The position numbers and the translations under genes were made by a program. Source: Kiritimatiellia bacterium (lineage in GTDB: Bacteria > Verrucomicrobiota > Kiritimatiellia > RFP12 > UBA1067). From it: a stretch of DNA of 24,275 nucleotides. This document shows positions 5,464 to 12,579 of the stretch, in pieces; within the stretch, counting starts at the first letter, position 1; each line of letters begins with the position of its first letter. The notes below the pieces were generated by a model. That model had not been told where the DNA came from. It worked only from the letters and a program-made list of their open reading frames with translations, and ran no database searches. The stretch is from contig JAGDAE010000023.1 of assembly GCA_017959645.1 (NCBI GenBank), positions 1 to 24,275 on the forward strand, in the 5' to 3' direction.

Positions 5464-6406
5464 TATTCCGCGACGCCAGGGCGCAGAGAATTTCGCGTAT
5501 CTCGCCCAAAGTCCGCACCTGGTTCAGCCTGGCGCGCAAGGCGGCCGCGCCGGGACGCCCCGAAAAGTAGCGGAAAAGGTGGGTGTGCATCTTGACCGAG
5601 GCGAACCCGTCTTCGCCCGGAATATGGTCGAGCGGGTATTTTCTCTCCAGCAGCAGCCGGAAGCCGAGAATGTATTCGAGATGCGTCCGGCACGCCTCGA
5701 CCGGATCCACAGACGCATCTTCCCCTTTCAGAAGGCGGAAAACGGACGGATTCGCCAAAGCCGCGCGGCCGACCATGATTCCGGCGACGCCGGTCTTCTC
5801 CATCTCCTTCGCCGTCTTCCGGTCGCGCACGCCGCCGTTGCCGACGACCGGGATTTCCGCATGGCGCACGATGTCTTCGAGAACGTCGAGATGCACCTCG
5901 CCACCGTGCATCTGCGAAGTGTACCTAGCATGCACGACGATTCCTTTCGCGCCTGCCGACTGGACGGCGTCGAGAATCTCCATCGCGTTGAGCCACCCCG
6001 GGCGCGGACCGATTCTGGTCTTGACGGTCACCGGCAGCGCGGTGTTTTCGGCCATCGCCTTGACGAGCCGGTATATCTTGGCCGGATCTTCCATCAGCTT
6101 TGCGCCGGCGCCCTCGCGCGTGACTTTGGCCATCGGGCAGCCAGCGTTGAGGTTGAGCTGGCAGAAGCCGCCGGGAACGACGCGGGCCGCGAACGCGACA
6201 TCGGTCTCTTTCGCGCCGAAAATCTGGCATGCGACCGGGCCTTCGCCGTCCATGCGCTCCATCAGATGCCTGGTCGGAGATGAACCGTGCGAAAGTCCGG
6301 CCGCGCTGACCATCTCGGTATACGCCATGTCGGCGCCCCCTTCGGCGCACAGCCGCCTGAACGGCGCGTCGGTGAACCCGGCAAGCGGCGCGAGAGAAAA
6401 CGTCAT
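5456..6406 (-). CDS. dusB: tRNA-dihydrouridine synthase, DusB-like
   Basis: FMN enzyme that reduces specific uridines of tRNA to dihydrouridine with NAD(P)H. The start (LAPLAGFTDAPFRRLC) is the family signature. The catalytic cysteine is C90 in LNAGCP. FMN-binding residues are visible as K129 in VKTRIG, H159 in VHARYTSQMHGG, NGGV (190-193) and the phosphate loop GIMVGRAALANP (209-220). The helical tRNA-binding C-terminus is present (FASVKMHTHLFRYFSGRPGA). At 316 residues it has normal length. Assignment to the DusB rather than the DusA or DusC subgroup is by overall resemblance. The start ATG overlaps the stop of the TPR-protein gene (ATGA), implying translational coupling, and there is no separate ribosome-binding site. 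Confidence 0.93.
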   Translation of the reverse strand: MTFSLAPLAGFTDAPFRRLCAEGGADMAYTEMVSAAGLSHGSSPTRHLMERMDGEGPVACQIFGAKETDVAFAARVVPGGFCQLNLNAGCPMAKVTREGAGAKLMEDPAKIYRLVKAMAENTALPVTVKTRIGPRPGWLNAMEILDAVQSAGAKGIVVHARYTSQMHGGEVHLDVLEDIVRHAEIPVVGNGGVRDRKTAKEMEKTGVAGIMVGRAALANPSVFRLLKGEDASVDPVEACRTHLEYILGFRLLLERKYPLDHIPGEDGFASVKMHTHLFRYFSGRPGAAALRARLNQVRTLGEIREILCALASRNMV

Positions 6407-7935
6407 TCGGCGTTTTTCCGCGGAACCAGCGCGGGGTCGCAGTACGGCGCGCCGGGATCGGGCCTGAAAAACGACACGTAGCTCGGCGCGCCCCAGCCGG
6501 ACGTACGGGATTTCGCGAAAACGGCGACGTCAAGACGGTTGGTCAGCGACTCGATCTGAAACTCGACCACCGCGGTGGAATCGCCGGTGCGCGCGATGTT
6601 CGCACGGCCGGTGTCGCCATGGACGATGCGAAACTCGAATTCATCGCCTCCGGCCGCGCGCAGAGCGAATTTGCGCACACTCTTGCCAGAACGGATTATG
6701 AACGACGAGGCGAAAGGCGTCGCGTAGGCGCACTCTGGAACGGTCGCCTCCGCGCCAGAGACGACGACCTGCACGCTGGCGAGCGGGGCGATCGAATCGA
6801 GCGAACGCTCCGAGGCGAGCTTGACGAGCCTTTCCATGTCGAGTCCGTCTGGCGGCATGCAGGTAGGATGGGCGGCGGGCGAAAGATACGCCTCTTCGCC
6901 GTCGACGCCGCGCAGAGACTTCCTCAATATCTCCTGCACCGTAGGCGCCAGCATGCCGGAAGCGACAATCTTGCGCTTCACATCGGGGCGCAGTGAGCGG
7001 CTTATCTCCAGCGCCGCCTCGAGATAGCGGCGGTCGCTCCAGCTGTGCCCCTGGGTGACGATCCAGTACGGGGTCACGGCCGAAAAGCAATCGCCGAAGG
7101 CGCCGTCGGGCGGATAGTCGGCGTTGGCCGGGAACACCCATATCTGGTTTGAAAGATAGAACCTCGCCATGCCGCCGAGTCTCGCCGCCTCGGTCGTCAC
7201 GAGCGCGCGCGGAAGACTGCGCCAGAAGTCCGGCTCGACGTACGCGCGGCTGCAGTTGCCGAAAACCGGATATGGGAAGAACATATTCGGAAAATCGAGA
7301 TCCATCCCCAGCCGGCGGCCTTCGGCGTCTAGACGCACTTCGGTCAGCGACGGAAAATTCTCCACGGCTATCCGCGAATGGTTTCCGTCGCGGTTGAAAT
7401 AAAGATCGCCGGCGTTTCCGCCGGCGCCTTCGCTGGCGAGCTTCAAAAGCGCGTTGAAGCAGCCGTTGTCGAAATCCCACGCGAGATTCTGCGCCCCTAG
7501 CACACCCGGCTTGCCGGTAACGCCGGTAGCGTCCACGACCGCGAGCGGACCGGAATAGACCGGACGCGAAGACATCAGCCGCGCGTATTCGACCAGCTCC
7601 TCGAAACGCCGCTCGCCCGAAAGTCGCGCGAGGTCGGTGTCGGCCACAATCGCGTCCGCGTCGCGAAACCCGAGATCGATCGCCTTCTCGAGCTGGTCGA
7701 GCGCGGCGGTCTTGTCGAGCCGGTAGGCGAGAGCGCAGGCGAGATTGTATGCCCACGTAGGGTCGTCGGGAAGCAGCTCCGTCCCCCGCCGGCAGGTTGA
7801 TTCCATCGTCGCAATGTCGCCCGAACGCATCGCCGCGACGAATTCGCCGCGCAACCTGGTGTGATCCGCCTGGCGCGACGGATAATCCCATATCGACAGG
7901 ACGGCGAACAGGACGGAGGCCGGGAACGCGCTCAT
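6403..7935 (-). CDS. TPR-containing protein of unknown function, 510 aa
   Basis: The N-terminus (MSAFPASVLFAVLSIW) is hydrophobic and could be a signal peptide or membrane anchor. Residues about 33-117 form tetratricopeptide-like helices (MESTCRRGTELLPDDPTWAY, CALAYRLDKTAALDQLEKAI) and end in RRFEELVEYARL, a frequent closing pattern of TPR arrays. The remaining 390 residues have no motif I can name. They are rich in aromatic residues (DFPNMFFPYPVFGNCSRAYV, AVTPYWIVTQGHSWSDRRYL), and the last 100 look like a beta-rich domain. I chose ATG 7935 because it forms an ATGA overlap with the upstream coiled-coil frame; the frame is open further upstream but reads as non-protein. The protein probably acts in the envelope with the GYF_2 proteins encoded just before it. 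Confidence 0.82.
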   Translation of the reverse strand: MSAFPASVLFAVLSIWDYPSRQADHTRLRGEFVAAMRSGDIATMESTCRRGTELLPDDPTWAYNLACALAYRLDKTAALDQLEKAIDLGFRDADAIVADTDLARLSGERRFEELVEYARLMSSRPVYSGPLAVVDATGVTGKPGVLGAQNLAWDFDNGCFNALLKLASEGAGGNAGDLYFNRDGNHSRIAVENFPSLTEVRLDAEGRRLGMDLDFPNMFFPYPVFGNCSRAYVEPDFWRSLPRALVTTEAARLGGMARFYLSNQIWVFPANADYPPDGAFGDCFSAVTPYWIVTQGHSWSDRRYLEAALEISRSLRPDVKRKIVASGMLAPTVQEILRKSLRGVDGEEAYLSPAAHPTCMPPDGLDMERLVKLASERSLDSIAPLASVQVVVSGAEATVPECAYATPFASSFIIRSGKSVRKFALRAAGGDEFEFRIVHGDTGRANIARTGDSTAVVEFQIESLTNRLDVAVFAKSRTSGWGAPSYVSFFRPDPGAPYCDPALVPRKNAE

Positions 7936-8645
7936 TTCTTGAGCCGCATCCAGCCCGGGAGTTTCACCAGCTTCGCCTCGCGGCTCTGGTTGGTCTCGAT
8001 CGAAGACGTGGTGCCGATCGACGGCGATTCGAGCGAAGCGAGACGCGCCATCAGCGCCTGCTGATTGAGCGCCTGCTGCTGGCGTAGCGTCTCGCATTTC
8101 TGGCGCTCGGCGACGAGGTCTTTCTCGCGAATCTGAAGCTTCGAGCGCAGATCCTCGATTTCGGCGCGCAGCTGGGCGGCGTCTTTGTCCTGCTCCGCCC
8201 TGCGGGCGGCGAGGGCGCGGCTGTCGCGAAGCTGCTCCTTGAGACTCATTATCTCCCGCGCATCGTCGAACGCCTTCTTCTCTCCGAGCCGGCGCAGATC
8301 CTCGAGCTCCTTGCGGAGCATCGTGGTGCGGGGATCTTCCGGACGCTCCCCGAGCGCCTTGCGGGTCATGTCCTCGACGCTCGCCCCGGCGCGGCGGAGC
8401 AGATCGCAGCGGCGTTCAGACAGCCTGTCCATGCGCTCTTGCGAACGGCGGCGGAATTCTTCGCTCTCGCGCTTCTCGAGCTCCAGGATTTTCGCAAGCT
8501 CCTCCGCCTCGGAAGTCATTATCGAATACGCGGCGGCCTGGGCGTCGGCGATCTCGGCGGCGGACTGCGGAAGACGCTTCAGCTCCTCCTCGAGCGAAGA
8601 GACCCGGGCGGAAAGTTCCTCCCCGCACTCCTGCGACTCTTTCAA
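7932..8645 (-). CDS. Coiled-coil C-terminal part of the interrupted GYF_2 protein
   Basis: About 237 residues, almost entirely charged heptad-type coiled coil (LEEELKRLPQSAAEIADAQA, SEAEELAKILELEKRESEEF, LKEQLRDSRALAARRAEQDK, LRAEIEDLRSKLQIREKDLV). It ends in a short basic tail (LVKLPGWMRLKK). The frame is open back to 8708, where a single TAA separates it from the GYF_2 part upstream. Between the TAA and 8645 it continues the repeat (VIKEVEKIVVDETRVKELEA), so the two halves were one protein. There is no ATG near the beginning. TTG at 8645 is only a possible re-start, with a distant AGGAG. If it is not re-initiated, this half is silent. Its stop overlaps the TPR gene (ATGA). Confidence 0.65.
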   Translation of the reverse strand: MKESQECGEELSARVSSLEEELKRLPQSAAEIADAQAAAYSIMTSEAEELAKILELEKRESEEFRRRSQERMDRLSERRCDLLRRAGASVEDMTRKALGERPEDPRTTMLRKELEDLRRLGEKKAFDDAREIMSLKEQLRDSRALAARRAEQDKDAAQLRAEIEDLRSKLQIREKDLVAERQKCETLRQQQALNQQALMARLASLESPSIGTTSSIETNQSREAKLVKLPGWMRLKK

Positions 8646-8675
8646 CTGCGCCTCGAGCTCCTTGACCCTCGTTTC

Positions 8676-8894
8676 GTCGACAACGATCTTTTCGACCTCT
8701 TTGATGACTTACTTCTCGACCGGAACCTCGACAATCTTCTCGACTTCCTTGATCACCTCTTTCTCGATCGGAACCTCGACGCGCACTTCCTTCTCGACGA
8801 TCTTTTCGACAATCTTTTCAACCGGCACTTCCACTATTTTCTCGACAATCTTCTCGACCGGAACCTCGACAATCTTCTCGACGATCTTTTCGAC
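8676..8894 (-). repeat. EKIVEVPV protein repeats in the second GYF_2 gene
   Basis: Residues 116-186 of the frame repeat EKIVEVPV, EKIVEKIV and EKEVIKEV in steps of about 10-12 residues. At the DNA level TTCTCGAC and GGAACCTCGAC recur in the plus-strand sequence. The TAA lies inside this array, where the repeat pattern predicts glutamate. Confidence 0.85.
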
Positions 8895-9239
8895 CGGTTC
8901 CGGTTGCGGAACGGGCGGCGTCTCCACCTTTTCCCCGGTCGGCGAAGCGTCGAAAGGCGCGCGGGTCTCGACAAGAGTGGCCGTAGGCGGCAGGCGCCCG
9001 CTCGCGAGCAGCGCCTCGGCCGCGGCCTTGTTGAACGGTCCGCGCGGGTTGCCGTCGCCAAGGTCTATCGAAAACCGCATGTCGAGAAACGGCACGTCTT
9101 CGACGCGGCTCCATATCTCGTTGTCCTCCGAGATTTCCTGCCCCGGCTGTATGCGGCCCATCTTGGCCCATTCGACAAGCCGCGACTCGTCTTCAGGTCC
9201 GAATGTTTCGTCCTGCGTCCTCAGATACCACTGGCTCAT
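8709..9239 (-). CDS. GYF_2-domain protein with EKIVEVPV repeats, truncated by a TAA, 176 aa
   Basis: Residues 1-48 form a GYF_2-like domain (WYLRTQDETFGPEDESRLVE, WAKMGRIQPGQEI), and a second half-domain follows (GNPRGPFNKAAAEALLASGR). GYF folds usually bind proline-rich peptides. Residues 116-176 are EKIVEVPV-type repeats and then the frame stops at TAA (8709-8711). Beyond the stop the same frame continues for about 258 codons with repeats and then a coiled coil, so the original product was about 435 residues. ATG 9239 has a strong GGGAGG site 8 bases upstream and forms an ATGA overlap with the paralogous gene before it. As it stands the gene gives a truncated protein. Whether the TAA is a real nonsense mutation, a sequencing error or read through is open. 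Confidence 0.8.
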   Translation of the reverse strand: MSQWYLRTQDETFGPEDESRLVEWAKMGRIQPGQEISEDNEIWSRVEDVPFLDMRFSIDLGDGNPRGPFNKAAAEALLASGRLPPTATLVETRAPFDASPTGEKVETPPVPQPEPVEKIVEKIVEVPVEKIVEKIVEVPVEKIVEKIVEKEVRVEVPIEKEVIKEVEKIVEVPVEK

Positions 9240-9925
9240 GTGCGTTTCCTCCCGAATAGCGCGAATTTGAGTCCGCCCGCCGCCGCGAGTTCCCGCCTCG
9301 CCGCCTGTTCGAGCGCCGCAAGCTTCGCGCGGTCGGCGTTCTTGAAAATTCCACCGGGGTTGCGTTGCGGCGGAGGCTCGTCGATCGCATCCACCACCTC
9401 TGGCACCACGAACGAAGTCCGCGGCGGCTTCTCGACCGGAACTTCGACGATCTTCTCGACGATTTTCTCGACCGGAACCTCCACGCGGACCTCTTTCTCC
9501 ACGATTCGTTCGATGATCTTCTCGACCGGCACCTCGACCCGCACTTCCTTTTCGACGATCTTCTCCACCGGCACCTCGACGCGCACTTCTTTCTCGACCA
9601 CCACCGGCTCGGGGTCTTTGTCGACAGGCAGTTCGTAAAGACGATATATCTTCGCATCGGGCGGCAGATTGCCGGATTTCGAAAGGCGGATGACCACCGC
9701 TCGGTTGAACGGACCGTACACCTTGCCCGGCTGCGATTCGACGAGCCATACCATCTCAAGCTCGCGCATGAGCTGCGCCGGGGTCCAGTTTATCCGGTCT
9801 TTCGACAGCGATCCAGACGGCTCGATACGGCCGTCGCGCGCCCACTCCGCCAGCATGCCGACAGAGGCCGGGCCGTACACGCGGCCCTCCTCGGTGCGGA
9901 AATACCACTCTTTCCTGTCCGTCAT
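9236..9925 (-). CDS. Tandem GYF_2-domain protein with EKIVEVPV repeats, 229 aa
   Basis: Two GYF_2-like modules lie in tandem, residues 6-50 (WYFRTEEGRVYGPASVGMLA, EWARDGRIEPSG) and 58-98 (MVWLVESQPGKVYGPFNRAV, LSKSGNLPPD). Residues 108-166 are an 11-residue style repeat of EKEVRVEVPV and EKIVEKIVEVPV. A helical basic tail follows, ending LFGRKRT. There is no signal peptide or membrane segment, so the protein is probably cytoplasmic or bound to the inner face of the envelope. GYF_2 domains are common in PVC bacteria but their ligands are mostly unknown. ATG 9925 overlaps the upstream stop (ATGA); GGCGGG before it is a weak ribosome-binding site. The next gene is a clear paralogue, so the pair arose by duplication. 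Confidence 0.85.
   Translation of the reverse strand: MTDRKEWYFRTEEGRVYGPASVGMLAEWARDGRIEPSGSLSKDRINWTPAQLMRELEMVWLVESQPGKVYGPFNRAVVIRLSKSGNLPPDAKIYRLYELPVDKDPEPVVVEKEVRVEVPVEKIVEKEVRVEVPVEKIIERIVEKEVRVEVPVEKIVEKIVEVPVEKPPRTSFVVPEVVDAIDEPPPQRNPGGIFKNADRAKLAALEQAARRELAAAGGLKFALFGRKRT
9428..9604 (-). repeat. EKEVRVEVPV protein repeats in the first GYF_2 gene
   Basis: Residues 108-166 alternate VEKEVRVEVPV and EKIVEKIVEVPV units. The pattern of alternating charge and valine with a proline every 11 or so residues resembles the valine/proline-rich repeats of alveolins in eukaryotic alveolates. Convergence is more likely than descent. Confidence 0.85.
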
Positions 9926-12579
9926 TTTCCCGCCTTGGCCCTCCTCCACAGCTGTTTCGCCTCGCGGATCGCCTCCGCATTCCGGGTGGAAATCGTCTCG
10001 TATCCGGCTCCCTGGTAGAGTGAAACGGCCTGGTCGGCAAGATAGTTGTTCTGGTCGTCCCACGGCGAATTGCAATAGGTGAAGGCGTAAGTGAACGCAA
10101 AGAACGCCCAGCCGTCGAGATTGTATTTTAGCGCGAAATCCTTCAGATAGAGCATGTCTTTCGGTGCGGTCGGCGCCTTCTCGATGAAGCACGGCGTCGT
10201 GTAGCCCATGAGGATGTCGAACTTCGGCTCGCCGCGCCGCATGAGCTGGTCGAAATACTTCTCGTCACCCCAGCCGCGGGTTGTCCAATGGTTGTGGTAC
10301 GGGCAATAGTAGTCGACCCACGGCGTGAGCTTCATGTTGGACTGCGGGCTGGCCCCCTCGATTTCGCCGGGGTTCACCCATATCTTGATGTCCTTGTCGT
10401 ATTCGCGCAGCTTCTTCGCGAGCTCGACCCACTGGTCGGAAAACGCATTGCCGGGTTCGTCCATGAAACTCCACGCCCACTCGTCGGTGCGGTAGCCGAG
10501 CGAATTCTGCCGGTCGCGCATTTCCTTGACGTGCTCGGCGGTCACGGTTCCGTCGTTGAAGCGCACGTTGACGCGGATGCCGTACCTGCGCGCCTCCTCG
10601 GCGGGCACCCCGGCGTCGCCGATCACGTTTATGCCGAGTTTGCGGTAGTATTCCCACGTCGTGAAACGCGGATACGGCGTCGACCAACCGAGGATGTACG
10701 GGACCGGCGTTTCCGGAGGCAGCGCCTCGGCCCGCTTGACGTCTATCGTGAATGTCTCGCCGCCGACTGCGACAGCTATCTCGCGCGGGGAAAAACCCTC
10801 CTTGCCCTCGACCGTGAGCCAGATTCCCGCCGTCTGCCCGGCCGGCACGAAAAGCGATTCGCGTCTCAACAGCGGCATCGGCTGCCACCCGCACACCCAG
10901 CCGGATTGCATGAACGCCGGCACGCGCCACATGACGAGGCCGTCGGCGTCGCCGGCGATTTCGGGGACTATCTCCACCGCCTCGGCGGGATTGTTGTTTC
11001 TAACCAGCAGAAGTATAGTCTCGGCCTCGCCTTCGCGAAGCTGCAAAGAGGCTCCGCCCAGCCCTTCGCCTTTCTTCGGCCCCTCGGTTCGCGTATAGCC
11101 GCGCCACGGATCGCTCTCGCGCCATACCGTCAGCGGCTTCGCACCGTCGAGCGCAGTCGCCACGAGACCGAAGCCGTCGGCGACGAAACCGGGATTGTCG
11201 GTTACGATCACCGCGTCAAGCCGGCGGTAGGCCTCGGAAGGCTCGTCGCGGACTACCCTTACGCGGTTGACGCCGGCCTTCAGCGAAACATCCATCCGCA
11301 CCCAGTTGCGTCCGGCGTGGTCTCGGTTGAAATCGGCGTCGGCGGCGAGGAGGCGTTCGGCGAGCACGTTGCCTTGCGCATCCTCCACCCTGAACGCGAA
11401 CTTCGAGAGTTTGCCTTCGGTTTCGAGATAGCACGGCCAGATCTGGTACGTACCGTCGGCCGGAATCTCGAAATCGCAGAACGCATCCGCCTCGCCGCCC
11501 TTGTCGTCCGTGGCGAGAACCTTGCCGCCCGACGAACCGAAATTCGGCTCCTTCCACCACCCGGCCTTGCCGAACTCGAAATCTTCGCCCTCGAGCTTGA
11601 TCTGGAAGCAGTCGCGCTTGTGCCTCGCGAGCGCGGCGGCGAAAGACGCCTTCTCCGCCTCGACGTCGGCGGGCGGGCCGATCAGGTTGGATTCGTCGTC
11701 GAAATACACGTACGAAGCCATGCGCCCCGCCTCCACGCCAGGAATCGCGCCGGATACGATATCGCCGAGAAACGCCTTTCTCCAGCGCCGCCATACGCTC
11801 TTGTGCCTCCGCGTCGCTCCGTCCACAACCGGACGGTGGTTCCAGAGATTCGCAAGTTCCGCATCTGGAGCCGCCGGCGCCTCGTCGGGATTTCCGAACG
11901 GATTTTTGGTCAGCACCACCGCCGCTATCTGCCGCGGCGCGAAAGGTCCGTCGTGCACCAGCCCCGACAGCGTAAGCGATTTCCTGCCGGCTTCGAAACG
12001 CGCCATCGGGCCCGCCTCCCATATCCAGCCGGTCGGCTCGTCCCTGTGCGTAGGCAATCTGTTTTTCCTCATCCATTCCGACCAGTCGAACCGCCAGTTG
12101 TACGCATTCTGCACGACCGAAAGCGAAGCGTCCGAGAAATCGGCGAGCCGGCCGTCTTCGATCGCCAGCGAGAACGAACCGACCGAATTGGTCTCGTGCC
12201 AGTATTTCACCCAGACGCGGTAGAGCCCATCCGAAGGTATCTCGAATGCGCAACGGGCCGGCCCGAGAACGTGCCCTGCCCCGCCGAAGAGCGTCTTGAC
12301 CCCGTCAATCTCGCCGAACGACCAGTTCATGATTTTCGCGCCCTCGAAATCTCCAGGTTTTATCCAGACCGCCGACAGATCGCCGTCGAGCGGGGAAAGC
12401 GGTTCGAGAGCGAGCACTTCGTCCTTGAAATCCGGATTGTCTTCGCAATACTTCGCGAAGTGGGCGAACCCGGTAACGCCGCCTCCGAGCGTATCCCAGT
12501 TCAGTTCGTCCGGCTCGTCGTCGAAAGCGAACAGGCGAAACGCCGATACGGCGACAGCCAATGCCATTTCTTTTTTCAT
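9922..12579 (-). CDS. Secreted glycosidase-like protein with two carbohydrate-binding-like modules, 885 aa
   Basis: An export signal is likely (MKKEMALAVAVSAFRLFA). Two beta-sandwich modules follow, at about 60-225 (FEIPSDGLYRVWVKYWHETN) and 325-465 (FEIPADGTYQIWPCYLETEG, LDAVIVTDNP). Their pattern is that of carbohydrate-binding or galactose-binding-like domains. A linker domain (510-620) precedes a C-terminal TIM-barrel-like region. That region carries FMDEPG (705-710), the Asp-Glu-Pro triad typical of GH123/DUF4091-like glycoside hydrolases, then IKIWVNPGE, VDYYCPYHNHW and NLDGWAFFAFTYAFT on successive strands. The last of these has the form of barrel strand 8. The family number cannot be set by eye. 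ATG 12579 directly follows the stop of the C10 peptidase gene with no gap. Confidence 0.82.
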   Translation of the reverse strand: MKKEMALAVAVSAFRLFAFDDEPDELNWDTLGGGVTGFAHFAKYCEDNPDFKDEVLALEPLSPLDGDLSAVWIKPGDFEGAKIMNWSFGEIDGVKTLFGGAGHVLGPARCAFEIPSDGLYRVWVKYWHETNSVGSFSLAIEDGRLADFSDASLSVVQNAYNWRFDWSEWMRKNRLPTHRDEPTGWIWEAGPMARFEAGRKSLTLSGLVHDGPFAPRQIAAVVLTKNPFGNPDEAPAAPDAELANLWNHRPVVDGATRRHKSVWRRWRKAFLGDIVSGAIPGVEAGRMASYVYFDDESNLIGPPADVEAEKASFAAALARHKRDCFQIKLEGEDFEFGKAGWWKEPNFGSSGGKVLATDDKGGEADAFCDFEIPADGTYQIWPCYLETEGKLSKFAFRVEDAQGNVLAERLLAADADFNRDHAGRNWVRMDVSLKAGVNRVRVVRDEPSEAYRRLDAVIVTDNPGFVADGFGLVATALDGAKPLTVWRESDPWRGYTRTEGPKKGEGLGGASLQLREGEAETILLLVRNNNPAEAVEIVPEIAGDADGLVMWRVPAFMQSGWVCGWQPMPLLRRESLFVPAGQTAGIWLTVEGKEGFSPREIAVAVGGETFTIDVKRAEALPPETPVPYILGWSTPYPRFTTWEYYRKLGINVIGDAGVPAEEARRYGIRVNVRFNDGTVTAEHVKEMRDRQNSLGYRTDEWAWSFMDEPGNAFSDQWVELAKKLREYDKDIKIWVNPGEIEGASPQSNMKLTPWVDYYCPYHNHWTTRGWGDEKYFDQLMRRGEPKFDILMGYTTPCFIEKAPTAPKDMLYLKDFALKYNLDGWAFFAFTYAFTYCNSPWDDQNNYLADQAVSLYQGAGYETISTRNAEAIREAKQLWRRAKAGK

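Noticed and set aside
3655..5595. Long plus-strand open frame of 646 codons across nadB
   Set aside because: It lies antisense to nadB, has Arg/Ala/His-rich composition and no motifs, and reflects GC-rich third positions of the real gene.
7936..8097. N-terminal extension of the TPR protein to an upstream start
   Set aside because: The extra 54 residues overlap the coiled-coil frame and have no protein character. ATG 7935 gives a hydrophobic N-terminus and an ATGA junction.
8185..9638. Plus-strand frames rich in STGTSTIFSTIFS and in LDRNLDNLLD repeats
   Set aside because: These are antisense readings of the EKIVEVPV repeat DNA. The minus-strand frames have GYF_2 domains, ribosome-binding sites and coupled ends.
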